Part shown: piece by piece, positions 8,899 to 16,681 of the stretch
How positions within the stretch are numbered: position 1 is the first letter of the stretch
How the letters are laid out: each line of letters opens with the position of its first letter
NCBI GenBank assembly: GCA_052168355.1
Contig: JBQLZQ010000049.1
Coordinates: forward strand, 124,001 to 188,000
Length of the DNA stretch: 64,000 nt
Direction: 5' to 3'
From: JBQLZQ01 sp052168355
GTDB taxonomy: Bacteria; Pseudomonadota; Alphaproteobacteria; DSM-16000; Inquilinaceae
Notes under the pieces: generated by a model
Database searches by the model: none
What the model was told of the DNA's origin: nothing
The model's input: only the letters and a program-made list of their open reading frames with translations
Program-made: the position numbers and the translations under genes

Positions 8899-8924
8899 GG
8901 GCCCTTGGAACCAAAGGGCCCGTT
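8899..8924 (+). terminator. Rho-independent terminator after the SnoaL-like gene
   Basis: An 8-base perfect stem (GGGCCCTT with AAGGGCCC), which can extend by GG/CC with one bulged A, is followed by GTTTCC. It starts 23 bases after the stop codon. Confidence 0.65.
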
Positions 8925-8972
8925 TCCTGCAGAATTTCCAGAGTTCCTGCCTCCGTTATAAGAACCTCCAGC

Positions 8973-9872
8973 ATGGCATCGGACACCGACACCACCCGCC
9001 GTTCCCTCCTCACCCGCGGCGCCCTGGGTGTGGCGGCCGCCGCAACGGTTGCGAGCACCGCGACCGTGGCGCGGGCAAATTCCCTGAACCCGGTCTCCGC
9101 CCCCGACCGGGCCGACCCGGATGGTCGTTTCGCCGGCGCGGTGGTGGCGATCACGGGTGGTAACTCCGGCATCGGCGCGGCGACGGCCCTTACGTTTGCG
9201 ATGGCGGGTGCGAAGGTCATGATCACGGCACGCCGCGATGCCCTGGGCAGAGAGGTGGAGGCCGAGATCCGGGCCAAGGGGGGTGACGCGACGTGGATGG
9301 TGACGGATGTGCGCGATCCGGCGCGGGTCGAGGCCTTCATCGCCGCGACCGTTTCAACCTACGGGCGGGTCGACGTGCTGTTCAACAACGCCGGCATCTT
9401 CATGACACCGGCGTTGATCGAGGACATCACGGTCGAGAATTTCGACGACATGATGCGTACGAACGCCAATGGCGTTTTCTACGGGATGAAGTACGTCATT
9501 CCGGTGATGAAGGCGCAGGGCGGCGGCGTGATCGTCAACATGGCATCCGTCGCCGCCCATCGGGGATTTCCCAACACCGCGCACTACAATGCGTCCAAGC
9601 ACGCCGTTGCCGGTCTGACCAAGGCCGGGGCCCACCTGGCCAAGGACAACATCCGGGTGGTCTCGATCTCTCCGCTGGCCGTGGATACGCCGATGCTGCG
9701 CGAGAGTTTCGACCACCAGGGGCTCACCTACGAGGGGGTGGCGCCGAACCTCGTGACCCCCCGGATCATGGACCCGCATGAGATGGCGCAAGGCGTCATG
9801 TTCCTCGCTTCCGATGCGGCCACCGCGTTCAACGGCATGGATTTGGACGCCACGGGCGGTCAACTGGCCTGA
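8973..9872 (+). CDS. Short-chain dehydrogenase with a Tat signal peptide
   Basis: A 299-residue SDR. The N-terminus has a twin-arginine motif (TTRRSLLTRG), a hydrophobic stretch and an AxA-type end near residue 35 (VARAN), so export in folded form is predicted. The SDR core is complete: TGGNSGIG for NAD(P) binding, NNAG, the catalytic Ser in NMASVAAH, and YNASK with the Tyr and Lys. Cytosolic SDRs normally lack such a leader. It is convergent with the PQQ alcohol dehydrogenase gene, and both may act on the same periplasmic alcohol or aldehyde pool. The substrate is unknown. Confidence 0.88.
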   Translation: MASDTDTTRRSLLTRGALGVAAAATVASTATVARANSLNPVSAPDRADPDGRFAGAVVAITGGNSGIGAATALTFAMAGAKVMITARRDALGREVEAEIRAKGGDATWMVTDVRDPARVEAFIAATVSTYGRVDVLFNNAGIFMTPALIEDITVENFDDMMRTNANGVFYGMKYVIPVMKAQGGGVIVNMASVAAHRGFPNTAHYNASKHAVAGLTKAGAHLAKDNIRVVSISPLAVDTPMLRESFDHQGLTYEGVAPNLVTPRIMDPHEMAQGVMFLASDAATAFNGMDLDATGGQLA

Positions 9873-9962
9873 CGTCCCGCCGCCCAACGCAGGTACAGGG
9901 TCGAACACGGGTTTGATCCATAGACAAAGGGCCTGGCGCAAGACCGCGCCTATCGCCGAGGA

Positions 9963-9994
9963 CCCGGGGCGCGGCTTGTGACCGCGCCGCCGGG
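9963..9994. terminator. Strong hairpin between convergent SDR and PQQ dehydrogenase genes
   Basis: CCCGG plus GGCGCGG pairs with CCGCGCC and CCGGG, with one bulged base and a 7-base loop. There is no T-run on either side in the direction needed, so the terminator role is tentative. Confidence 0.4.
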
Positions 9995-10002
9995 AAAAGG
10001 CG

Positions 10003-12093
10003 TCACTGTGGACGGACGGCATCCGCGGTGCCCTGGATGAAGGCGATGATCTTTGCCACGTCGTCTTCGGTCAGCTTGTCCGCGAAGGATGGCATTCCCT
10101 GCTCCACGGCAATGCCGTCGAGGACCCAAAGGTGCGCGTCCTGGAGCACTTCGGGCATGGAGTATCCGAGATTCGGGATCGCGCCGCCGTTGTTGACGCC
10201 TGGCACGCCATGACAGAAAAGACAGTTGGACACATAGATGGCTAAGCCGTCGGGGATGTGATCGGGATTGTAGGGCACGCCCGCCACCAGTTCGGTTCGG
10301 TTGGTTATCTCCGCCTCGGGCATCGGCGCGTTGCCGCCCAGCCGGAAGGTGAAAACCCTTCCCGGACCCACCTTGTCCGTGGCGCGCTGCATCAGGCCAT
10401 AGACGCCGCCCCAGCCCACTGCGATGGTCACATATTGCTCTCCGTCGTGTTCCCAGGTCATCGGGGCGGCCACAACGCCCGAGGTCACTGGCGTCTGCCA
10501 GAGCACCTCCCCGGTTTGCGCGTTGTAGGCCATGAAGCGGCCGTCTGCGGTCCCCTGGAAGACCAGATTCCCAGCGCTCGTCAGGGTGCCACCGTTCCAC
10601 GGGCTCACATATTTCGCGCGCCACACCTCGCGCTGGTTGACGGGGTCCCAGGCAAGAAGATGTCCAAACGGGGTCGCCCCGGGCGCCACGACATTGAACA
10701 GATAGCCGAGGTTCCAGCCGACCCCGGACATGGTGGACATGGGCTTATGGCTGTTGAGCGCCCAGGCCGGATCGGTCGATTGCACCAGCGGCACGCCCTG
10801 CGCCGGGATATAGACAAGTCCAGTTTCGGGATTGTAGCTCATCGGATGCCAGTTGTGAGCGCCATAGGCGGACGGAATCGTCTCCCAAGGCTCGGTCTTC
10901 GAGCGGGCGCCCTCGACCTCGATCGGCCGGCCGGCGTCGTCATAGCCCGTGGCCCAGGTGACTTCGACGAAGGGTTCCGCCGAGATGAACTGCCCGGTCG
11001 CGCGGTCGATGACATAAAAGAACCCGTTTTTCGGAGCCTGCATCAGGACTTGTCTCGTCTCGCCGCCGATGCTCAGATCGGCGAGGATGATGTGCTGTGA
11101 CGAGGTGTAGTCCCAGGTATCGCCGGGCGTGTTCTGATAGTGCCAGACGTACTCGCCGGTATCGGGTCTGAGCGCCACGATAGATGCCAGGAACAGGTTG
11201 TCGCCGCCGGCGGGTGAGCGCAGATGTTGATTCCATGGCGAGCCGTTGCCGACTCCGATGTAGAGAAGGTCAAGCTCCGGGTCGTAGGCCATGGCGTCCC
11301 AGACGGTGCCGCCGCCACCCGCCTTCCAGTACTCCGCCGACGGATCCCACGTCTCGGCCGCCATTTCCATCGCCGCGTTCTCGAACGGCTGCGATGGGTC
11401 GCCCGGCACCGTGTACCAGCGCCAGATCATCTCGCCCGTTTCCACGTCATAGGCCGAGACATACCCGCGAACCCCGAACTCGGCGCCGCCATTGCCGATG
11501 ATGACCTTTCCGTCGATCACCCGGGGAGCGCCGGTGATCGTATAGGACATGTCGCGGTTCTCGATCGTATCGATGCGCCAGACGCGCTCGCCGGTGGCGG
11601 CGTCGATGGCGTGCAGATAGCCGTCGAACGCGCCCACGAATACCTTGCCCCCATAGACGGCAACCCCGCGGTTGACAACGTCGCAGCAACCGTTATCGGC
11701 GAAATCTCCCGGCACCTCGGGATCGTAGACCCAAATCGGATCACCCGTACGTGCATCGAGCGCATGGACAATGGACCAGGATGCCGAGACGTACATGATC
11801 CCGTCCACGACGATGGGCGTGGCTTGCACGCCGCGTCGTGACGACAGATTGTAGGACCAGGCGAGGCCCAGCTGGTCGACATTGTCCACCGTGATCTTGT
11901 CCAACAGCGAATATCGCGTCTCGGCATAGTTCAGCCCATAGTTCAACCAATTCCGCGTGTGGCTGTCGTTGTCTATGATGGCTTGGGTGTCGATGGCGCC
12001 CACCGCCGACCGGATCTCCTCCTCCGTTATCGTCTGTGCCTGGACGGTACCGAATCCCAAAAAGATTAAGGCCGCCCCCATTAGCCGCTGCAT
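10003..12093 (-). CDS. PQQ-dependent alcohol dehydrogenase with cytochrome c domain (quinohaemoprotein)
   Basis: A 696-residue exported enzyme that oxidises alcohols in the periplasm. It has a signal peptide ending near VQAQ (residue 20), an eight-bladed propeller, the vicinal disulphide Cys136-Cys137 (NGCCDVV), Ca ligands Glu205 (GGAEFG) and Asn283 (GNGSPWN), and the catalytic Asp328 (WDYTS). The residue two places after Asp328 is Thr, not Asp, which favours calcium over lanthanide use. A C-terminal haem site CLFCH (624-628) with a likely axial Met667 makes it a type II quinohaemoprotein. The acyl-CoA synthetase and AraC genes upstream on the same strand suggest a pathway from alcohol to acyl-CoA. 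No pqq genes are in the window. Confidence 0.93.
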   Translation of the reverse strand: MQRLMGAALIFLGFGTVQAQTITEEEIRSAVGAIDTQAIIDNDSHTRNWLNYGLNYAETRYSLLDKITVDNVDQLGLAWSYNLSSRRGVQATPIVVDGIMYVSASWSIVHALDARTGDPIWVYDPEVPGDFADNGCCDVVNRGVAVYGGKVFVGAFDGYLHAIDAATGERVWRIDTIENRDMSYTITGAPRVIDGKVIIGNGGAEFGVRGYVSAYDVETGEMIWRWYTVPGDPSQPFENAAMEMAAETWDPSAEYWKAGGGGTVWDAMAYDPELDLLYIGVGNGSPWNQHLRSPAGGDNLFLASIVALRPDTGEYVWHYQNTPGDTWDYTSSQHIILADLSIGGETRQVLMQAPKNGFFYVIDRATGQFISAEPFVEVTWATGYDDAGRPIEVEGARSKTEPWETIPSAYGAHNWHPMSYNPETGLVYIPAQGVPLVQSTDPAWALNSHKPMSTMSGVGWNLGYLFNVVAPGATPFGHLLAWDPVNQREVWRAKYVSPWNGGTLTSAGNLVFQGTADGRFMAYNAQTGEVLWQTPVTSGVVAAPMTWEHDGEQYVTIAVGWGGVYGLMQRATDKVGPGRVFTFRLGGNAPMPEAEITNRTELVAGVPYNPDHIPDGLAIYVSNCLFCHGVPGVNNGGAIPNLGYSMPEVLQDAHLWVLDGIAVEQGMPSFADKLTEDDVAKIIAFIQGTADAVRPQ

Positions 12094-12143
12094 CGTATCC
12101 TCCCGTTTTTGATCGCCTCGTGCGCAAGTCTTCAGGCGCCGCT

Positions 12144-13883
12144 TTACGCGGTCTTTTGAACCTCAAGCCGCAATTCCTCGATCATTACGTCGCGCATGAT
12201 GAATTTCTGGGGCTTGCCGGTGACGGTCATCGGCAGTTCCGTCTTGAACCGAACGATGGCCGGCACCTTGAAATGCGCGATTCTGCCCCTGCAGTAGTCG
12301 CGAATGTCATCCTCGGTCGGCGAAGAGCCCGATTTCGGCACGATCCAGACGGCCACGATTTCCCCGAACTTGGCGTCGGGCAAGCCGAAAACCTGCGCCT
12401 GGCTGACGTCGGGGTGGGTGTAGAGGAACTCCTCGACCTCGCGGGGATAGACGTTCTCGCCCCCGCGCACGATCATGTCCTTCACCCGGCCGGTAATGTT
12501 GCAGTATCCCTGCTCGTCGATGGTCGCCAGGTCGCCGGTATGCATCCAGCCTTCGGCATCGATGGCCTCGGCGGTCTTCTCGGGTTCGTCCCAGTAGCCC
12601 ATCATCACAGAATAGCCCCGGGTCATCAGCTCGCCCTGTTCGCCAACGGCGGCGACGGTGCCGTCCTCGCGCGCGATCTTTACCTCGAGATGGGGCTGGA
12701 CGCGGCCGACCGACGACACGCGTTTGTCGAGCGGGGTGGTCACGCTCGACTGGAAGGACACAGGGCTTGTTTCGGTCATCCCGTAGGCGATGGTGACGCC
12801 GGACATGTGCATTTTTGATTGGACCTGCTTCATCACCTCGACCGGGCACGGGGCGCCCGCCATGATGCCGGTGCGGAGGCTTGTCAGGTCGAACCGTGCG
12901 AAATCAGGATGTTCCAGCATGCCCACGAACATCGTGGGCACGCCATACAGCGCGGTGCAACGTTCCTCGGCCACGGCAGCCAGTGTGTCCGCCGGGTCGA
13001 ACCGATCGCCCGGCACGACCATGGTGGCGCCCTTGGTCACGCAGCCCAGCGTCCCCATGACCATGCCGAAGCAGTGGTAGAACGGCACCGGGATGCACAG
13101 CCTGTCGAGTTCCGTGATCTCCATGGCGGCGGTTACGAAATTGGCGTTGTTGACGATGTTGCGATGGGTCAGTGTGGCGCCTTTGGGCAGGCCCGTCGTG
13201 CCGCTTGTGAATTGGATGTTGATGGGGTCGTTGCGGTCGAGTGTCGCCGTCACGGCATCGAGCTCCAGCTTCCTGACCTTTGCGCCCATTGCCTCGACGT
13301 CCGAAAAGCGAAAGCAGCCGGGATGCGCGTCATCGTCCATCACGATCACGGTCTTCAGGTTCGGCAGGTCACCCGCGACGAGACCGCCCGGCTCCGAAGC
13401 CGCGAGTTCGGGCACCACGTCGCGCAGCATCGCGACATAGTCCGAGCTTCTGAAGCGTTCGGACAGGATCAAGCCCCGGCACCCCGTTCTCCGGAGCGCG
13501 AACGCCAACTCGAACACCCGATAGGCCGGGTTGATGTTGACGAGTATCGCCCCGAGACGGGCGGCCGCGAACTGGGTCAGAAGCCACTCAAAGCGGTTCG
13601 GCGCCCAGATACCAAGACGCTCGCCTTTGATCAGCCCCGTGCGCATCAGGCCACCGGCCAGCGCATCGACTCGGGCGGCGAACTGCGCCCATGTCCAACG
13701 GATGCCTTGACCACAGAAAATCGCGGCTTCCCGCTCCCCATGGCGGGCAACCGTCGCGGCGAGCAACTGCGGGATCGTCAGTTCGATCAGCGGCGCCGCT
13801 GTTGGCCCGACGACATGGGCCAGCCCGGTCTTCGGGGTGGCCCCCCCTGTACCTGCAGGCGCCGCTCCGTCGGCGTTCGCCAT
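12144..13883 (-). CDS. AMP-forming acyl-CoA synthetase
   Basis: A 579-residue member of the ANL superfamily that activates a carboxylic acid to acyl-CoA with ATP. Visible motifs are the P-loop-like FTSGTTGLPKGATLTHRN, the signature YSVMMGYWDEPEKTAEAI, GWMHTGDLATID, and the hinge GRVKDMIVRGGENVYPREVE. The ATG at 13883 has a strong GGGGGGAG ribosome-binding site and is preferred to the frame's upstream start. It precedes the PQQ alcohol dehydrogenase gene by 50 bases, so the two probably form an operon that turns an alcohol into a CoA ester. Chain length preference cannot be read; medium chain is plausible. Confidence 0.92.
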   Translation of the reverse strand: MANADGAAPAGTGGATPKTGLAHVVGPTAAPLIELTIPQLLAATVARHGEREAAIFCGQGIRWTWAQFAARVDALAGGLMRTGLIKGERLGIWAPNRFEWLLTQFAAARLGAILVNINPAYRVFELAFALRRTGCRGLILSERFRSSDYVAMLRDVVPELAASEPGGLVAGDLPNLKTVIVMDDDAHPGCFRFSDVEAMGAKVRKLELDAVTATLDRNDPINIQFTSGTTGLPKGATLTHRNIVNNANFVTAAMEITELDRLCIPVPFYHCFGMVMGTLGCVTKGATMVVPGDRFDPADTLAAVAEERCTALYGVPTMFVGMLEHPDFARFDLTSLRTGIMAGAPCPVEVMKQVQSKMHMSGVTIAYGMTETSPVSFQSSVTTPLDKRVSSVGRVQPHLEVKIAREDGTVAAVGEQGELMTRGYSVMMGYWDEPEKTAEAIDAEGWMHTGDLATIDEQGYCNITGRVKDMIVRGGENVYPREVEEFLYTHPDVSQAQVFGLPDAKFGEIVAVWIVPKSGSSPTEDDIRDYCRGRIAHFKVPAIVRFKTELPMTVTGKPQKFIMRDVMIEELRLEVQKTA

Positions 13884-14010
13884 GCGTCTCCCCCCGCGTC
13901 TCTTTTTCAAAGGCGGTCGTTACCCGACCTGATCGCAACCGGATCATGACGCGAGTCCACACGGGAATCTTTGCGTTTGACGCCATGCGCGCAGGGACCG
14001 CGCTTGGGCG

Positions 14011-14997
14011 CTATCCCTGGACGGCGTTCTCGTGACGTGCTTGGTGATAGCCGCGCGGAGAGGTGCCGTAACGGGCGCGGAAGCCGCGATTGAAGTTGGC
14101 CAGGTCCTGGAACCCGGCGCGATACGCAATCTCCGCGATATGCCCGTGGATCTTGGGCGTGTGGTCGAGGTTCTCCCTCACGTAACGAAAGCGTTTCGCC
14201 CGAACGACCTCCGTGAAACTGGTATTGCGTTTCTCGAACACGCGCTGGGTCTGGCGCTCCGACAGATTGAGTTGCCGCGCCAGCCACGGCAACGTCAGAT
14301 AGTCGGCGGTCAGATGACCGTCGATGAGATCGACCCCGACCTCATACCGGTCCGCTTCACGGGTGAGCTCAAGCGCGCCCAGCCCACTTTCGGGGCAGGT
14401 GAACGCCAGATGGATCATATCAAAAAGGAGCGCCGTGTTACCGCGCCGCTCTCCGTCGCCGTTCTTGCGAAAGAATCGAGAGAGATGCCCCGTGATCGTG
14501 CGCGCAACCGGATGGTTGCCAGCCAGACGCTCTCCGATCCGGACGCCCGGCCTGCGGTCGCTGAGAAACGTTTGTCGTGGCAAATGGACCGACATCAACC
14601 GGCTGGACGCCTCGGCCATGTGGAGGACGCCTTCCTTGGTGGAGTCGAGAAGCACGCAGTCGCCAGGGGTCAGCGTCGAAAACCGCTGGTTGTGATCTAC
14701 GCGCATCGCTCCGTTCATCTCGATGACGAAGAAGATGTATTCGTTTTCGTCGCGGCGTATGCCCTCCCGGTCACGTTCGATCCGGGCGACATCTCCGGAC
14801 ACGTCGGCGACGTCAAGTGTGTCGAAGGCATGAACGCCGATCCTGCCCCGCACCGCTTTTTGACCCCGTTGCGGCACGCCGTCATAGTGCCCGCAGATGG
14901 CGTGAAGGTCGTGGAACCACTTGTCGAACGAAATCGGTCGGCCCAATCGTCTTCCTCCCCCAGCAACCGCGCAGTCCCTTTTTTTGACCTTATGCAT
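14011..14997 (-). CDS. AraC family regulator, FeaR-like
   Basis: A 328-residue regulator. The N-terminal half looks like the AraC-binding-like domain of FeaR-type activators (SFDKWFHDLHAICGHYDG; later YIFFVIEMNGAMRVDHNQR). The C-terminal half has the two helix-turn-helix units of AraC, with LARQLNLSERQTQRVFEK and IAEIAYRAGFQDLANFNRGF. The frame is open to 15180, but the ATG at 14997 is chosen because the longer form would overlap the preceding gene. It lies upstream of the acyl-CoA synthetase and PQQ dehydrogenase genes on the same strand and is their probable activator. Confidence 0.88.
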   Translation of the reverse strand: MHKVKKRDCAVAGGGRRLGRPISFDKWFHDLHAICGHYDGVPQRGQKAVRGRIGVHAFDTLDVADVSGDVARIERDREGIRRDENEYIFFVIEMNGAMRVDHNQRFSTLTPGDCVLLDSTKEGVLHMAEASSRLMSVHLPRQTFLSDRRPGVRIGERLAGNHPVARTITGHLSRFFRKNGDGERRGNTALLFDMIHLAFTCPESGLGALELTREADRYEVGVDLIDGHLTADYLTLPWLARQLNLSERQTQRVFEKRNTSFTEVVRAKRFRYVRENLDHTPKIHGHIAEIAYRAGFQDLANFNRGFRARYGTSPRGYHQARHENAVQG

Positions 14998-15127
14998 CGT
15001 GGACCGCGCGGGTTTGTCGGCGAAGAATACGGCGATCCCGCCGGAACACCAAACCGTTCCATGGTCGGAGCGTGTTTCGAGGGGAAGCGATAAGACGCGA
15101 GCGCCCGCTGGCGTATCGCTTCCGCCC

Positions 15128-15541
15128 CTAAACCTCCTCCAACCACCGCCGGCAAAGTTCCGCCGCGTCCTTGCGGCCATGAATGTCCAGCACCGGCCCG
15201 GCCCGCCGCCACAGCCGGGCGCCCGTGGCCGTCGCCATCGACTCCAGTGCCGCCGCCGTGCCGTCGTCGCCGGTGTGGAGGATATCCCCGATCCCCACGC
15301 GCAGCGCCGCCAGCACCGGGCCGGGCAGGGCGCCGCAGTCCAGGATGGCGGTGACGGCCACGTCTGGGAAGTCGGCCCGCAGCGCCGCCGTCAGGGCCGC
15401 GAACCAGCCGGCGCCGGCATAGGCTCCCGCACCCGGCGCGCTGATCAGCGTCAGGGGCCGCGACAGGGCCCGCGCCTGCGCCGCCGCGACCAGGGCGTCG
15501 GCCAGGTTGAGAACCCGGATGGCCGGCGGCGTCTCGATCAT
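15128..15541 (-). CDS. Conserved hypothetical protein downstream of gap
   Basis: A 137-residue soluble protein not assigned to a named family. It contains SAPGAGAYAGAGWFAALTAA and FPDVAVTAILDCGALPG, an alternating strand-helix pattern like a small Rossmann-type fold. It follows gap after 69 bases on the same strand, so it is probably part of a tkt-gap operon. A link to central carbon metabolism is inferred from position only. Codon use and GC are like its neighbours. Confidence 0.65.
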   Translation of the reverse strand: MIETPPAIRVLNLADALVAAAQARALSRPLTLISAPGAGAYAGAGWFAALTAALRADFPDVAVTAILDCGALPGPVLAALRVGIGDILHTGDDGTAAALESMATATGARLWRRAGPVLDIHGRKDAAELCRRWLEEV

Positions 15542-15610
15542 GGCGCCGCCAGCGGCCCCGGTCCGCGCGTCGCCGCGCGCCGCCGTGGGGCCGGGGCGGG
15601 TTCCGTCGCG

Positions 15611-16621
15611 TCAGGCCGCCTTGGCCATGGCGATGGCGGTGTCGGCCATGCGGTTGGAGAAGCCCCATTCATTGTCGTACCAGCTCATCACCCGCACGAA
15701 ATTGCCGTCGATGACCTTGGTCCCCTCCAGGGAGAAGGCCGAGGACAGGGGATCGTGGTTGAAGTCGATCGACACCAGCGGTTCGTCGTAATAGCCCAAT
15801 ATGCCCTTGAGCATGTTGCCGTCGGCGGCTTCCTTGATGGCCTGGTTGACCTCGTTCGCGTCGGTCTTGCGCTTGGGCACGAACTTGAAATCGACCAGCG
15901 AGACGTTGGGGGTCGGTACGCGGATGGCCACGCCGTCCAGCTTGCCCTGCAGGTCCGGCAGCACCTTGCCCACCGCCTTTGCGGCACCGGTGGAGGTCGG
16001 GATCATCGACAGGGCGGCGGCGCGGGCGCGGTGCAGGTCGCTGTGCATGGTGTCGACCGTGCGCTGGTCGCCGGTGTAGGAGTGGATGGTGGTCATAAAG
16101 CCGTGCTCGATGCCGATGGCGTTGTGCAGCACGTGGGCCACGGGGGCCAGGCAGTTGGTGGTGCACGAGGCGTTGGAGACCACCGTGTGCTTGGCCGTGA
16201 GCTTGTCGTGGTTGACGCCGTAGACCACGGTGATGTCCTCGTCCGTGCCGGGGGCCGAGATCAGCACCTTCTTGGCCCCGGCCTCCAGATGCTTGGCGGC
16301 GTCGGCCCGCTTGGTGAAGCGGCCGGAACATTCCAGCGCCACCTCCACGCCCATGTCGCCCCAGGGCAGCTTGGTCGGGTCGGCCTGCTGCACCACCTTG
16401 ACGGTGTGGCCATTGATGATCATGGCCCCGTCCTTGGCTTCCACCGTGCCGGGGAAGCGGCCGTGCACGCTGTCGTATTTGAGCAGGTGGGCGTTGGTCT
16501 TGACGTCGGCCAGATCGTTGACGGCCACCACCTCGATATCCGACCGGCCGCTTTCATAGATGGCGCGCAGCACCAGCCGGCCGATACGCCCGAACCCGTT
16601 GATCGCAACCTTGACTGCCAT
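15611..16621 (-). CDS. gap: Type I glyceraldehyde-3-phosphate dehydrogenase
   Basis: A 336-residue protein of standard length. The N-terminal NAD fold begins VAINGFGRIGRLVLR, and the catalytic segment SNASCTTNCLAP places the active cysteine at 153. The C-terminal segment WYDNEWGFSNRM is typical. It catalyses the reversible oxidation of glyceraldehyde-3-phosphate to 1,3-bisphosphoglycerate. It follows tkt after 60 bases on the same strand. Phosphoglycerate kinase, the next enzyme and a common neighbour, is not present in the window. Confidence 0.97.
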   Translation of the reverse strand: MAVKVAINGFGRIGRLVLRAIYESGRSDIEVVAVNDLADVKTNAHLLKYDSVHGRFPGTVEAKDGAMIINGHTVKVVQQADPTKLPWGDMGVEVALECSGRFTKRADAAKHLEAGAKKVLISAPGTDEDITVVYGVNHDKLTAKHTVVSNASCTTNCLAPVAHVLHNAIGIEHGFMTTIHSYTGDQRTVDTMHSDLHRARAAALSMIPTSTGAAKAVGKVLPDLQGKLDGVAIRVPTPNVSLVDFKFVPKRKTDANEVNQAIKEAADGNMLKGILGYYDEPLVSIDFNHDPLSSAFSLEGTKVIDGNFVRVMSWYDNEWGFSNRMADTAIAMAKAA

Positions 16622-16681
16622 GGTGATACTCCGAACTTTTGAGGGATTGAGCCCTTCTCGCGAAGAGCGAACAGGGGATAC

